From the NCBI RefSeq assembly GCF_900177545.1, contig NZ_FXBQ01000001.1, forward strand, positions 1,072,122 to 1,136,121: a stretch of DNA of 64,000 nt. Reading direction: 5' to 3'. How positions within the stretch are numbered: position 1 is the stretch's first letter; each line of letters opens with the position of its first letter. A program made the translations under genes and the position numbers. This stretch comes from Maritimibacter sp. HL-12. GTDB lineage: Bacteria; Pseudomonadota; Alphaproteobacteria; Rhodobacterales; Rhodobacteraceae. The notes under the pieces are model-generated. The model ran no database searches and was not told the origin of the DNA. It saw only the letters and a program-made list of their open reading frames with translations. This document shows positions 40,663 to 49,774 of this stretch, piece by piece.

Positions 40663-40710
40663 ATGCGAAAAAAGACAGAACGCCGGCTTACAAGACCGGC
40701 TTTCGAATGA
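40663..40710 (+). CDS. Possible 15-residue leader peptide
   Basis: An ATG at 40663 preceded by GAGGGG at good spacing opens a 15-codon frame that is rich in Arg and Lys and ends with TGA at 40708-40710. The stop overlaps the regulator's ATG (40707) as ATGA. This is the arrangement of a translationally coupled or regulatory leader ORF. It has no similarity to a known attenuator peptide that I can see, and no terminator hairpin pair is obvious. Confidence 0.4.
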   Translation: MRKKTERRLTRPAFE

Positions 40711-41345
40711 AGGGACAGTTCGTGCAAGTGTTGGTCGCCTTAGGGCCCGGATCGACCAATGGCATTTCGGAACTCCCGGTAGCCCGGGGGGCTGCCCCGG
40801 TTGAAAAAGGGCTGGCCGCCTACATCATCGAAACCGATCCTGACCGCGTGATCGCGCGTTTCAACGGTCACGACGCACCCGACGTCTTGTTGCTCGATTT
40901 CGATTTCCCGGGAATGGAGGGGCTCGGCGGCATTCGCTCCGCCCTGGACCTTGTCGCCGAACGTCCGATCGCTGTTCTGGTCTCCCCGGCGACACACAAT
41001 GTTGCAGACCTTGCGTTGGCTGCAGGTGCCAATGCCGTGCTACCCCTTGATATGCCGCCTGATGCCTTCCACGCCGCCGTATTGCTGCTTCAGGCAGGCG
41101 TTTCCTTTGCCATTTTCGACCGTGAACATGTCCTCGCCCAGATGCGCGACATAGGTACGCTCTCCGACCGCGAAGTTCAGGTTCTTGCCGGTATTTGCAA
41201 GGGGCTGCAGAACAAGGAAATCGCCCATGCCTTCCAGATCCAGGAAGTGACGGTGAAGATGCATGTGCGCTCGATCATTCGCAAACTCGGCGCGCGCAAC
41301 CGCACCCACGCGGCGATGATCGCACGCGATTTCGCGATCGTCTGA
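40707..41345 (+). CDS. LuxR/NarL-type response regulator
   Basis: 212 aa. A receiver-like domain (about 7-125) has the phosphoacceptor Asp in VLLLDFDFPGMEG (D64 probable), but its beginning lacks the usual paired acidic residues, so phosphorylation is uncertain. The C-terminal HTH (LSDREVQVLAGICKG, NKEIAHAFQIQEVTVKMHV) is complete. A GTG at 40722 behind AAGGGA is an alternative start; the ATG at 40707 fits coupling to the leader ORF. No sensor kinase is adjacent. The gene is convergent with ccoS. Confidence 0.85.
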   Translation: MKGQFVQVLVALGPGSTNGISELPVARGAAPVEKGLAAYIIETDPDRVIARFNGHDAPDVLLLDFDFPGMEGLGGIRSALDLVAERPIAVLVSPATHNVADLALAAGANAVLPLDMPPDAFHAAVLLLQAGVSFAIFDREHVLAQMRDIGTLSDREVQVLAGICKGLQNKEIAHAFQIQEVTVKMHVRSIIRKLGARNRTHAAMIARDFAIV

Positions 41346-41352
41346 GGCAGCC

Positions 41353-41514
41353 TCAGTCTTTTGGCGGCGCGTCATCCCATTCGTCGCGCAAGATCCGATG
41401 CGCATCGCCCTCGGGGTCATCGTATTGCTGGGTCTTCAGGGTCCAGAAAAACGCCGCCAGACCGAAACCACCCAGCAGGATCGAGATCGGGATCAGGTAG
41501 ACGAGGACGTTCAC
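41353..41514 (-). CDS. ccoS: cbb3 oxidase maturation protein CcoS
   Basis: 53 aa. A GTG start at 41514 overlaps the ccoI stop as GTGA, showing coupling. The sequence has one hydrophobic helix (LVYLIPISILLGGFGLAAFFW) followed by the characteristic TLKTQQYDDPEGDAHRIL, a clear CcoS/FixS pattern. CcoS is needed for delivery of haem and copper to cbb3 oxidase. Last gene of ccoGHIS. Confidence 0.93.
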   Translation of the reverse strand: MNVLVYLIPISILLGGFGLAAFFWTLKTQQYDDPEGDAHRILRDEWDDAPPKD

Positions 41515-43712
41515 GGCGTGCCTTTCAGTCGCAGGGCATTCAGCGACACCGTAATCGAAGAGAGCGACATCGCCAAGGCCGCGGCCAGCGGCGTGGCAAG
41601 GCCGACCAGCGCGATCGGCACGGCGATCAGGTTGTAGCCGGCCGAGATTCCGAAGTTCTCGCGAATCCGTTTCGTGGCCGAGCGCGACAGCGCCACAGAT
41701 CCACCGATCGGCTCAAGCGAGCGGCCAAGCAACACGATATCGGACACAACGCGGGTAGCCTCCAGCGCCGTGGCGGGCGAGATCGACACATGCGCGGCGG
41801 CGAGCGCGGCGGTGTCGTTGAGCCCGTCGCCCACCATCAACACGTGGCGACCCTCGGCCCGGAACGCCTCGACGGCGGCAACCTTGTCGTCCGGCAGCAT
41901 CGACGCGCGGTAATCCTCGATGCCAAGCCGGAAGGCCACATCCTGCACCGCAGCGGGCGCATCGCCCGAAATCAGTGTGACCTTCATGCCCTGTTTCTTC
42001 AGCGAGGCCACCGCTTCCGCAGCACCTTCGCGCAGGTTGTCGGTGAATGTGAAGGCCACGGCGGGGCGCTTGCCGATCTTGAGATAGGTGGCGGTGCGGT
42101 CGATGCCCTTGGCACCGAGCCACTCGGCGCGGCCAAGCCGCACCGTCTGGCCCGACCAGATCGCCTCGATCCCGTGGCCGGGCACTTCCTTCGCATCGGA
42201 TACCCGCGCCGCCCGGATGCCCTCGTCCTGCGCGGCGTTCACGATCGCCTGCGCCAGCGGGTGCGAAGAGCCCTGCGCCAGCGCCAGTGCTACGGCGAGA
42301 TCCTCGGGCGTATGATCGCCGTAATTGTCGAGCCGCGGTTTGCCCTCGGTGAGTGTCCCGGTCTTGTCGAACACCACGTGATCGACCTGCGCGAGACGCT
42401 CCGTCGCGGTGGCGGACTTCAGCAGCATCCCCTGCCGGAACATCTTGCCTGAGACCGCCGTCGTCACCGCGGGCACCGCGAGGCCAAGCGCACAGGGGCA
42501 GGTGATGATCAGGGTAGCCACCGCGATGTTGATCGAAAGCCGCACATCGCCCGCCGAGATCCAGAGCCAGGCGAGAAAGGCGGACAGCGCCAACACATGC
42601 ACCAGGGGCGAATAGAGCTTGGCTGCCTGATCGGCCAGAGAGGTATAGCGGTTGCGCGAGGTTTCCGCCATCGCCACGAGATCGGCCATACGATGCAGCG
42701 AGGTATCCTTGCCGGCTGCCGCCACGCGGATGAGGAGCGGCCCGGTCAGGTTCACCTCGCCCGCGCTCAGCATTTCGCCGGGTCCGGCAAACACCGGCAG
42801 GCTTTCGCCGGTGAGCAGCGAGCGGTCAACCTCGCTTTCGCCCTCCTCGACCATGCCATCGACCGGCACCCGCGCGCCGGGCACCACCCGCACAAGGTCT
42901 CCCACCGCGATTTCGTTGACCGAAACCACTTCCTCCTTGCCATCGGCAAGCACGCGATGCGCGCGCGGCACTTCGAGCGCGGCAAGTTCCTCCGCCGCCG
43001 AGCGCGCCACTGCGCGGGTGCGGTGATCGAGATAGCGGCCCGCGAGCAGGAAGAAGGTGAGCATGATCGCCGCATCGAAGTAGGCATGATGTCCGCTGTT
43101 GGCGGTCTCGTAGATCGAGATCGACGACGCGAGGATCAGCGCGAGCGAGATCGGCACATCCATGTTGAGCCGTCTGGCCCGCAGCGAGGTAAAGGCGCTC
43201 TTGAAGAAGGGCTGGCCCGAGAAGGCGACGATGGGCAGCGAGATCGCCGCCGAGACCCAGTGGAACAGGTCGCGGGTCGCGTCGGTTGCACCCGCCCAGA
43301 CCGCGACCGACAGGAGCATGACATTCATCATCCCGAACCCGGCCACGCCCATCCGCATCAGCAGGTCGCGGGATGATTTTTCCGTTGCCGTGGTAGAGAG
43401 AACGCCGGGGTCCAACTCGTAGGCTTCGTAGCCGATGGATGTGAGGAAATCCGCCAGTTCCTGCGGTTCCACGTCGTGATCGGCTTCGATGGTGGCACGC
43501 TTGAGCGTCAAGTTCACCCGCGCCGAGCGCACCCCCGGCAACTGCTGCAAGCTGCCCTCGACGCCGACGATACAGGCCGCGCAATAGGCCGTGGGCAGCG
43601 AAAGCATGATCCGCTGCGCCTCCTGACCATTGCCGCGATACCCCTTGCCCGCCGTGTCCTCGGCGATATGGGCGGCATCGCAGGCCGGGCAGGCCGATAT
43701 GGGCGCGGCCAA
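41511..43712 (-). CDS. ccoI: Copper P1B-type ATPase CcoI
   Basis: 733 aa. An N-terminal extra metal site CPAC (C8, C11) is followed by one HMA domain with YCAAC (C44, C47). Eight membrane helices follow, with the ITCPCALGLAVPAV ion site, the phosphorylation motif DKTGTLTEG, and the GDGLNDTAAL hinge. This is the FixI/CcoI group that exports or delivers Cu for the cbb3 CuB centre. It is between ccoH and ccoS in the usual ccoGHIS order. Confidence 0.95.
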   Translation of the reverse strand: MAAPISACPACDAAHIAEDTAGKGYRGNGQEAQRIMLSLPTAYCAACIVGVEGSLQQLPGVRSARVNLTLKRATIEADHDVEPQELADFLTSIGYEAYELDPGVLSTTATEKSSRDLLMRMGVAGFGMMNVMLLSVAVWAGATDATRDLFHWVSAAISLPIVAFSGQPFFKSAFTSLRARRLNMDVPISLALILASSISIYETANSGHHAYFDAAIMLTFFLLAGRYLDHRTRAVARSAAEELAALEVPRAHRVLADGKEEVVSVNEIAVGDLVRVVPGARVPVDGMVEEGESEVDRSLLTGESLPVFAGPGEMLSAGEVNLTGPLLIRVAAAGKDTSLHRMADLVAMAETSRNRYTSLADQAAKLYSPLVHVLALSAFLAWLWISAGDVRLSINIAVATLIITCPCALGLAVPAVTTAVSGKMFRQGMLLKSATATERLAQVDHVVFDKTGTLTEGKPRLDNYGDHTPEDLAVALALAQGSSHPLAQAIVNAAQDEGIRAARVSDAKEVPGHGIEAIWSGQTVRLGRAEWLGAKGIDRTATYLKIGKRPAVAFTFTDNLREGAAEAVASLKKQGMKVTLISGDAPAAVQDVAFRLGIEDYRASMLPDDKVAAVEAFRAEGRHVLMVGDGLNDTAALAAAHVSISPATALEATRVVSDIVLLGRSLEPIGGSVALSRSATKRIRENFGISAGYNLIAVPIALVGLATPLAAALAMSLSSITVSLNALRLKGTP

Positions 43713-43715
43713 GGT

Positions 43716-44210
43716 TCAGTTCCCGGACACGTAGAGCGCGATACGCTGGCGGAACGGCACGCCGTTTGCGGCGGTGGCAAGGAGGCGAAGCTCCCACTTG
43801 CCCGGGGCAAGCTCGCCCACGGGTGCCACGTGCGCGCCGTCAAGGTCTTGGATAAAGGCGAGATCCTGATCGTCGGTGCGTTGCGTCGCGCGCCCCAGCG
43901 TTGCGTTGATCTCCTCGACGCGTGCGGCCATTCCGTTCGGACCGATGATGTCGAGGACGAGATCGGTGTTGTCGAAGCGCGCTTCGACCTCCCAGCCAAG
44001 CGCCTCCTGGGCCTTGCGCTCGTCGTCAAAGGTCTGGCTGGCGACATAGGAGTTTTTGACTTCTAGACCGGGGAAGGTGCCGATGGCAGAGTAGGCCATG
44101 AACAGGTTGACCCCGATGATGATGGCGAATGCGCCCGCGAAGATGATGAACACCTTGCGGCCGGTAATTTCCCTACCCTTCGCATTGTCGTTGTTAGCCA
44201 TTGCGTTCAT
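43716..44210 (-). CDS. ccoH: cbb3 oxidase assembly protein CcoH
   Basis: 164 aa FixH/CcoH-family protein. One membrane helix (about 20-45; IIFAGAFAIIIGVNLFMAYSA) is followed by TFPGLEVKNSYVASQTFD, a typical block, and a periplasmic beta-rich domain with GEWELRLLA-like GKWELRLLATA. It overlaps ccoG by 4 bp and is 3 bp before ccoI. It assists cbb3 assembly. Confidence 0.93.
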   Translation of the reverse strand: MNAMANNDNAKGREITGRKVFIIFAGAFAIIIGVNLFMAYSAIGTFPGLEVKNSYVASQTFDDERKAQEALGWEVEARFDNTDLVLDIIGPNGMAARVEEINATLGRATQRTDDQDLAFIQDLDGAHVAPVGELAPGKWELRLLATAANGVPFRQRIALYVSGN

Positions 44211-45634
44211 TGCCCCGTTCCGTTGAAAACCGTGTCGCGCGAGGTTCGGTCTCCGCTTTCCCCATCGGTCACCCAGATCCGGATCGGCGTCCGGTCGGTG
44301 CCTGCTTCCGGCGAACCCGCCGGCGCGGTCACGTAGACACGCACCTTGGTTTCCTCGTCCGCAGGTGCTTCTACCACAGTTCCCTCGGTTCCCTGAACCT
44401 CGATATCGAGCGTGCTGTTTTCGCCGAGTGAAACGTAGAACGGCCGCATTTCGCCATGCATGTTGCGGATACCCAGTTCATAGGTGTTCCGGATCGATCC
44501 ATCCGATTCCATCACGTAAACCGGATTGCGCTCCGGCCTCAGCGTGATCTGCATGTCCGAGCGCACGAAAAGCGCCACGACCAGCGCCACGCCGACGGCG
44601 GCCCAGAGCACGAAATAGAGGATCGTGCGCGGCCGGAAGACATGTTTGGCCACGTGGTGAACCGGCTTGCCGGCAACCCGCTCTTCGGCTTCGTCCTTCA
44701 GCGCGAGATAGTCGATCAATCCGCGCGGTTTGCCGACTTTGTCCATCATGTCGTCGCAGGCGTCGATGCACAAACCACAGGTGATGCAGGCCAGTTGCTG
44801 CCCGTCGCGAATGTCGATCCCCATCGGGCAGACGTTGAAGCAGGCGTTGCAGTCGATGCAGTCGCCCAGGCCCTCGCGTTCCTTGCCCTTGCCACGCGGC
44901 TCGCCGCGCCATTCGCGGTAACCGATTGTGATGGTGTCTTCGTCCATCATCGCGGCCTGGATGCGCGGCCAGGGGCAGGCATAGATGCACATCTGTTCGC
45001 GCGCGAAACCGCCGAATGCGAAGGTGGTCAGCGTCAGCACCAGCACCGTGCCATAGGCAACAGACGGGGCGGTGAAGGTCAGCAACCCGTGAAGCAGCGT
45101 CGGCGCGTCGGCGAAATAGAACACCCAGGCACCGCCAGTTGCCAGCGCGATCAGGAACCACACGACCCACTTGAAGGCGTATTTGCGGATCTTCTCGGCG
45201 TTCCACTTTTGCTTCCAAAGCCGCACACGGGCGTTGCGGTCGCCCTCGATCCAGCGTTCGACGAGCACGAAGAGGTCGGTCCAGACGGTTTGCGGGCAGG
45301 CGTAGCCACACCAGACCCGGCCCAGCGCCGAGGTGAACAGGAACAGGCCGAGCCCCGCCATGATCAGCAGGCCCGCGACGAAATAGAACTCGTGCGGCCA
45401 GATCTCGATCCAGAAGAAGAAGAAGCGCCGCCCGGCCATGTCGATCAGCACGGCCTGGTCGGGAAGATTGGGCCCCCGGTCCCAGCGGATCCAGGGCGTC
45501 AGATAGTAGATGCCCAGCGTGATCCCCATGATCCACCACTTGAGCGACCGGAAAAACCCGTTCACGCGACGGGGAAACACCGGCTCCCGCGCAGAGTAGA
45601 GTTGGTCCGGAGTATCGGGAGTATCACTTGCCAT
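44207..45634 (-). CDS. ccoG: Ferredoxin-type membrane protein CcoG
   Basis: 475 aa with about five membrane helices in the N-terminal half, a WCGYACPQTVW block, two 4Fe-4S motifs (CIDCNACFNVCPMG and CITCGLCIDACD) and a C-terminal periplasmic Ig-like domain. It is the FixG/CcoG protein, reported to reduce Cu for cbb3 assembly. It is the first gene of ccoGHIS, with a perfect FNR box 62 bp upstream. Confidence 0.96.
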   Translation of the reverse strand: MASDTPDTPDQLYSAREPVFPRRVNGFFRSLKWWIMGITLGIYYLTPWIRWDRGPNLPDQAVLIDMAGRRFFFFWIEIWPHEFYFVAGLLIMAGLGLFLFTSALGRVWCGYACPQTVWTDLFVLVERWIEGDRNARVRLWKQKWNAEKIRKYAFKWVVWFLIALATGGAWVFYFADAPTLLHGLLTFTAPSVAYGTVLVLTLTTFAFGGFAREQMCIYACPWPRIQAAMMDEDTITIGYREWRGEPRGKGKEREGLGDCIDCNACFNVCPMGIDIRDGQQLACITCGLCIDACDDMMDKVGKPRGLIDYLALKDEAEERVAGKPVHHVAKHVFRPRTILYFVLWAAVGVALVVALFVRSDMQITLRPERNPVYVMESDGSIRNTYELGIRNMHGEMRPFYVSLGENSTLDIEVQGTEGTVVEAPADEETKVRVYVTAPAGSPEAGTDRTPIRIWVTDGESGDRTSRDTVFNGTGQ

Positions 45635-45696
45635 GGCGGAAAAATACCTGCTGAGCGTGTTGAGCTTGGTTGTATTGAGCGGTACCGGATATCACT

Positions 45697-45710
45697 TTGA
45701 TATGGATCAA
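45697..45710. promoter_or_regulatory. ccoG: FNR (FnrL/FixK) box ahead of ccoG
   Basis: TTGATATGGATCAA is a perfect match to the FNR consensus TTGAT-N4-ATCAA. It ends 63 bp before the ccoG start, a position suited to activation of ccoGHIS at low oxygen. Confidence 0.9.
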
Positions 45711-45884
45711 CCGTTTCCGGGCCAGCTGCGGCATGCGCAAATGCCTTGTCCCTAAGGCAATCCGCGCAAAATCGTGCCTCGTCTGAAAAACCTCAATCTT
45801 AGATATAACTTAAAATTGATGGCCCGCCACCCGTTCCGGGGGCTTGCGCCTGCGACATTCTGCCCCGACACTCCGCGACGCGAT

Positions 45885-45910
45885 CCCGGAGAAACGCGCT
45901 GAACCGGATC
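45885..45910 (+). repeat. Direct repeat copy 1 in the ccoP-ccoG gap
   Basis: CCCGGAGAAACGCG followed by (C)TGAAC-C-GGATC. Copy 2 at 46027-46051 matches it except for one inserted base and one substitution. The copies are 142 bp apart. The function is unknown. Confidence 0.6.
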
Positions 45911-45932
45911 CGTCCCTCCTTGTAACGAGTGG

Positions 45933-45962
45933 GCCGCGCCTCGCCTCACGGCGGGGCGCGGC
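45933..45962. repeat. 13-bp stem hairpin in the ccoP-ccoG gap
   Basis: GCCGCGCCTCGCC and GGCGGGGCGCGGC pair over 13 positions (one G-T) around the loop TCAC. No T-run follows on either strand. It could stabilise or end the ccoP transcript, or be the core of a small RNA. Confidence 0.5.
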
Positions 45963-45982
45963 GGTCCGATCGGAAGCGGCAA

Positions 45983-46007
45983 AGGGCCGAGGCTATGCCC
46001 CGGCCCT
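45983..46007 (-). terminator. Likely terminator of ccoNOQP
   Basis: AGGGCCG and CGGCCCT pair, with an inner GGC/GCC after one mismatch. On the minus strand the stem is followed by TTT, about 100 bp after the ccoP stop. Confidence 0.5.
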
Positions 46008-46026
46008 CGCTATTGGTGGCACCGAC

Positions 46027-46051
46027 CCCGGAGAAACGCGCGAACAGGATC
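46027..46051 (+). repeat. Direct repeat copy 2 in the ccoP-ccoG gap
   Basis: CCCGGAGAAACGCG followed by CGAAC-A-GGATC. See copy 1 at 45885-45910. Confidence 0.6.
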
Positions 46052-46108
46052 TGGGGCCGGTGCCTTTTCCGAGGTTTTCACGCCCCGGAACTCTTTTTCT
46101 GGCCGGCG

Positions 46109-46975
46109 TTACTCGCCGCCGCCCAGTTGGTGAACGTATGCGGCAACGCCGTGGATCTGGGCGTCGTCGAGGCCAACACCCTCTTCACCCCAGGCCGGCA
46201 TCACGCCGAACGGCCCGACGCGAACCGAGTGCTCGACCTCGGCGAAGGATGACCCGTAGAGCCAGATCGCGTCGGTGAGATTCGGCGCACCTTGCATCCG
46301 GTCGCCGGTGCCGTCTTCCATGTGGCAGCTGGCGCAGTTGTCGAGGTAGACTTCCTCGCCCGCCGACACCTCGCCCATTTCGCTTTCGAGACCCGAAAGC
46401 GACAGGACATAGGCCACCACGTTGGTGATTTCCTCGTCGGAGAGGTAATCATCGCCGAACGCGGGCATTTCGGAATAGCGGGCGTCATAGTCCTCTTCGT
46501 TCCGAATGCCGTGCCGGATGGTATAGGCGATTTCCTCGATGTCGCCGCCCCACATCCAGTCGTTGTCGAGCAGGTTCGGGTAGCCCTTGGCCCCCGCCGC
46601 GCCCGAGCCATGGCATTGCGAGCAGAAGGTCGCGAATGTCGCGCTGCCCGACTGGATCGCGTAGGAATACAGATCCGCGTTGTCGGCGAGCGTGGCCAGA
46701 TCCGCACTTGCGAGTTCCGCCTTGACCTCGGCGTTCATGCTCTCGAACCGCTCGATCTCGGACTGCACGTTGGCGCGGGTCGAGAAACCCAGCAGACCGG
46801 GCGTGGCTTCCTTCACCAGCGGCCAGGCCGGATAGGCGATGGTGTAACCGATGCCCCAGATGATCGTTGCGTAGAAAATCCACACCCACCAGCGCGGCAA
46901 TGGATTGTTGTACTCTTCGATGCCATCCCACTCGTGACCAGTGGTATTGACCTTGTTTTTGTCGTCTTTACTCAA
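46109..46975 (-). CDS. ccoP: cbb3 oxidase diheme subunit CcoP
   Basis: 288 aa. I choose a TTG start at 46975: AAGGAGG lies 7 bp upstream, and the resulting N-terminus (SKDDKNKVNTTGHEWDGIEE) is that of CcoP proteins; the longer open frame overlaps ccoQ. One membrane helix (about 30-50) precedes two cytochrome c domains with CSQCH and CASCH haem motifs. It brings electrons from cytochrome c to CcoO/CcoN. Last gene of ccoNOQP. Confidence 0.94.
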   Translation of the reverse strand: MSKDDKNKVNTTGHEWDGIEEYNNPLPRWWVWIFYATIIWGIGYTIAYPAWPLVKEATPGLLGFSTRANVQSEIERFESMNAEVKAELASADLATLADNADLYSYAIQSGSATFATFCSQCHGSGAAGAKGYPNLLDNDWMWGGDIEEIAYTIRHGIRNEEDYDARYSEMPAFGDDYLSDEEITNVVAYVLSLSGLESEMGEVSAGEEVYLDNCASCHMEDGTGDRMQGAPNLTDAIWLYGSSFAEVEHSVRVGPFGVMPAWGEEGVGLDDAQIHGVAAYVHQLGGGE

Positions 46976-46988
46976 AGCCGGTCCTCCT

Positions 46989-47192
46989 TCAATGAGCGCC
47001 GGGGGAATCCCCGTCACCGGCAGGTTTGTCTTCGTGACGGAAAGGGATATTCGCCGTGTCCTTGTAGATCCGGCTGCTGCCTGGGCGAAATGCCCAGACA
47101 ACGACACCGATGAAGAACAGGAACATGGCGAGGAGCACCCAGCTATCCGCGAAGGCGCGGAAGACGGTGTATGTGTCCTGACCTTCCATCAT
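46989..47192 (-). CDS. ccoQ: cbb3 oxidase subunit CcoQ
   Basis: 67 aa with one membrane helix (VLLAMFLFFIGVVVWAFRPGS) and a polar tail. The segment WAFRPGSSRIYKDTANIPF is characteristic of CcoQ/FixQ, which stabilises the complex. A second Met at codon 2 is an alternative start. It is 9 bp after ccoO and its end overlaps the region of the ccoP ribosome site. Confidence 0.92.
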   Translation of the reverse strand: MMEGQDTYTVFRAFADSWVLLAMFLFFIGVVVWAFRPGSSRIYKDTANIPFRHEDKPAGDGDSPGAH

Positions 47193-47201
47193 ACGTCTCC
47201 C

Positions 47202-47951
47202 TTAACGGTTTGCGACAGGTTCGAAGGTCGAGAAATCGACCATCGTGCCCAGCACCTGAAGATAGGCGATCATCGCGTCCATCTCGGTCACCTCGGGCTG
47301 CCCATCGAAGTTGCGCGTCTGCGCACCCGGGTAGCGCTCAAGCAGGGCGTCCGGGTCGGCGTCTTCGAAGATGCTCCCGTCAGGATCGACCTGGCTCCAG
47401 AAGTCGGCCACAGCCATTTCCATCTGCTCGTCGCCATAGGGCACACCCACGAAACGGTGCGTGGCCATCAGGTCTTCGATGTAGATGCTCTCGGGCGAGA
47501 TCACGTTGTTCATCAGGAAGGCATACTTCGGCATGACCGATTCCGGCACGACCGATTGCGGATCGATCATGTGGTCGACGTGCCATTCGTCCGAGTAGCG
47601 GCCGCCGACGCGGGCGAGGTCGGGCCCCGTCCGCTTCGAGCCCCACTGGAACGGGTGGTCGTATTTCGACTCCGCTGCCAGTGAGTAATGGCCGTATCGC
47701 TCCACTTCGTCCCGCATCGGGCGGATCATCTGGCTATGGCAGACGTAGCAACCCTCACGGATGTAGATGTCCCGCCCCGCGAGCTCGAGCGGGGAGTAGG
47801 GGCGCACGCCCTCTACATCCTCGATCGTGTTCTCGAGATAGAACAGCGGCGCGATCTCGACGATACCGCCGACGGTCACAACCAGGAGCGAGAAGATGAG
47901 CAGAAGCGTTGCGTTCTTCTCGATGATGACGTGTTTGTCAATAAGTGCCAT
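47202..47951 (-). CDS. ccoO: cbb3 oxidase monoheme subunit CcoO
   Basis: 249 aa membrane-anchored cytochrome c. An N-terminal helix (about 13-35) is followed by the haem motif CYVCHSQ with the axial Met expected later in the domain, and VGVPYGDEQ near the C-terminal third. It matches FixO/CcoO length. It lies 14 bp after ccoN. Confidence 0.96.
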   Translation of the reverse strand: MALIDKHVIIEKNATLLLIFSLLVVTVGGIVEIAPLFYLENTIEDVEGVRPYSPLELAGRDIYIREGCYVCHSQMIRPMRDEVERYGHYSLAAESKYDHPFQWGSKRTGPDLARVGGRYSDEWHVDHMIDPQSVVPESVMPKYAFLMNNVISPESIYIEDLMATHRFVGVPYGDEQMEMAVADFWSQVDPDGSIFEDADPDALLERYPGAQTRNFDGQPEVTEMDAMIAYLQVLGTMVDFSTFEPVANR

Positions 47952-47965
47952 CTGTCCGGCCCTCC

Positions 47966-49561
47966 TTATTCAGCCGGCGCCGCGGCGGTGGCCTCCCGTG
48001 CAAGGGGAGCCCTCCTTACGGTCATCCAGAGGTTGTAGGCCATGATGATCGCGCCGGTGAGGTACAGAACACCACCAACACCACGCACCACGTACATCGG
48101 GAACTTGGCGGCCACCGTGTCGGCAAACGAGTTCACCAGGAAGCCCTGCGCATCAACTTCGCGCCACATCAGGCCTTCCATGATCCCGGTCACCCACATC
48201 GACGAGGCATAGAGAACGATGCCGATGGTCGCGAGCCAGAAGTGCCACGACACCATCCGCAGCGAGTAGAGCCCGGTCTTGTTCCACAGGCGCGGGAACA
48301 GGAAGTAGAGCGCGCCGAAGGTGATCATGCCGTTCCAGCCAAGCGCGCCGGAGTGCACGTGGCCGATCGTCCAGTCGGTGTAGTGGCTGAGCGAGTTGAC
48401 CGCCTTGATCGACATCATCGGGCCTTCGAAGGTCGACATGCCGTAGAAGCCGATCGACACCACCATCATCCGGATCACCGGGTCGGTGCGCAGCTTGTCC
48501 CATGCGCCCGAGAGCGTCATCAGGCCGTTGATCATGCCGCCCCACGAGGGCATCCACAGGATCACCGAGAACACCATGCCGAGCGTCGAGGCCCAATCGG
48601 GCAACGCGGTGTAGTGCAGGTGGTGCGGACCGGCCCAGATGTAGAGGAAGATCAGCGCCCAGAAGTGGATGATCGACAGCTTGTAGGAAAACACCGGGCG
48701 TTCCGCCTGCTTCGGCACGAAGTAATACATCATGCCGAGGAAGCCCGCGGTCAGGAAGAAGCCCACCGCGTTGTGGCCATACCACCACTGCGTCATCGCA
48801 TCCTGCACACCGGCGAAGACCTGAACCGACTTGGAGCCGAACAGCGAGACCGGGATCGACAGGTTGTTGACCACGTGCAGCATCGCGATGGTGACGATGA
48901 ACGACAGGTAGAACCAGTTCGCCACGTAGATGTGCGGTTCCTTGCGCTTCATCAGCGTGCCGAGGAAGAGCAGCAAATAGCCGACCCATACGATGGTGAG
49001 CCACCAGTCCACATACCATTCGAACTCGGCATATTCCTTGCCCTGGGTCGCCCCGAGCAGGTAGCCCGTCGCCGCCAGAAGGATCGTGATCTGGTAGCCC
49101 CAGAAGACGAACCAGGCGAGCTGGTCATTCCAGAGCCGCGCGCCGGAGGTGCGTTGAACCACGTAGAACGAGGTTGTCAGCAGGCCGGTGCCACCGAAGG
49201 CGAAGATCACCGCCGAGGTGTGCAGCGGACGCAGACGCCCGAAGTTCATGTAGCCTTCGGCCCAAGCGAAGTTGAGCTGCGGAAAGGCCAGTTGGAAGGC
49301 GATCCATGTGCCGACCAGAAAACCGACCACGCCCCAGAACGCCGTCAGGATCACGCCGATCCTGATCGGTGCGTCCATGTATCCGGTCTTGGGCGTCGGA
49401 TCGCCGCCCATGTGCCGAAGCGTAAAGATGAACGCCACCACGGCGCTCAGAAACCCGATGAGAGCCGCGACCAGATAGGCCAGGTCTCGGGCTTCACTCG
49501 CAAGGTACATGGTCAGCACAGCGAGCAGACCAAATACCACAAGTTTGAGGTAATCCCACAT
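47966..49561 (-). CDS. ccoN: cbb3 oxidase catalytic subunit CcoN
   Basis: 531 aa haem-copper oxidase subunit I with about 12-14 helices. Haem and CuB ligands are visible in [29 protein letters not shown] and [13 protein letters not shown]. The start at 49561 follows AGGGACGTGAA and gives MWDYLKL. The open frame extends far upstream across the divergent stress protein gene and is not coding there. It reduces O2 to water with high affinity. Confidence 0.97.
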   Translation of the reverse strand: MWDYLKLVVFGLLAVLTMYLASEARDLAYLVAALIGFLSAVVAFIFTLRHMGGDPTPKTGYMDAPIRIGVILTAFWGVVGFLVGTWIAFQLAFPQLNFAWAEGYMNFGRLRPLHTSAVIFAFGGTGLLTTSFYVVQRTSGARLWNDQLAWFVFWGYQITILLAATGYLLGATQGKEYAEFEWYVDWWLTIVWVGYLLLFLGTLMKRKEPHIYVANWFYLSFIVTIAMLHVVNNLSIPVSLFGSKSVQVFAGVQDAMTQWWYGHNAVGFFLTAGFLGMMYYFVPKQAERPVFSYKLSIIHFWALIFLYIWAGPHHLHYTALPDWASTLGMVFSVILWMPSWGGMINGLMTLSGAWDKLRTDPVIRMMVVSIGFYGMSTFEGPMMSIKAVNSLSHYTDWTIGHVHSGALGWNGMITFGALYFLFPRLWNKTGLYSLRMVSWHFWLATIGIVLYASSMWVTGIMEGLMWREVDAQGFLVNSFADTVAAKFPMYVVRGVGGVLYLTGAIIMAYNLWMTVRRAPLAREATAAAPAE

Positions 49562-49667
49562 TTCACGTCCCTTCGTCTTTGTAAGGCCCCCTCCCTTGCG
49601 GATACACCACACCTGTGGGGACGCTTGTCGACTTTCGCGGGTTTGGACGGTAACCCCCACGCCCGCT

Positions 49668-49681
49668 TTGATCCATGTCAA
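49668..49681. promoter_or_regulatory. ccoN: FNR-like box for ccoN
   Basis: TTGATCCATGTCAA matches TTGAT-N4-ATCAA with one mismatch (GTCAA). It lies about 107-120 bp before the ccoN start. Confidence 0.75.
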
Positions 49682-49760
49682 TTCGATACCATCGCCCGCG
49701 CCTTGTCGCCGCACCCTCTTGAACGCCAAGACCTCCGGTTCCGGCCTGCGCGCCCCGGGA

Positions 49761-49774
49761 TTGACCCATATCAA
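49761..49774. promoter_or_regulatory. FNR-like box for the universal stress protein gene
   Basis: TTGACCCATATCAA matches the FNR consensus with one mismatch (TTGAC). It lies 85 bp before the plus-strand start at 49859. Confidence 0.7.

Larger units (their letters stand above)
45635..46108. other. 474-bp gap between ccoG and ccoP
   Basis: No convincing gene on either strand. It holds the ccoG promoter with an FNR box, an AT-rich stretch (about 45790-45825), a 13-bp stem hairpin, a second hairpin and a 25/26-bp direct repeat pair, each listed separately. The GC-rich half (45830-46100) resembles neither coding DNA nor a simple terminator. Confidence 0.5.
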
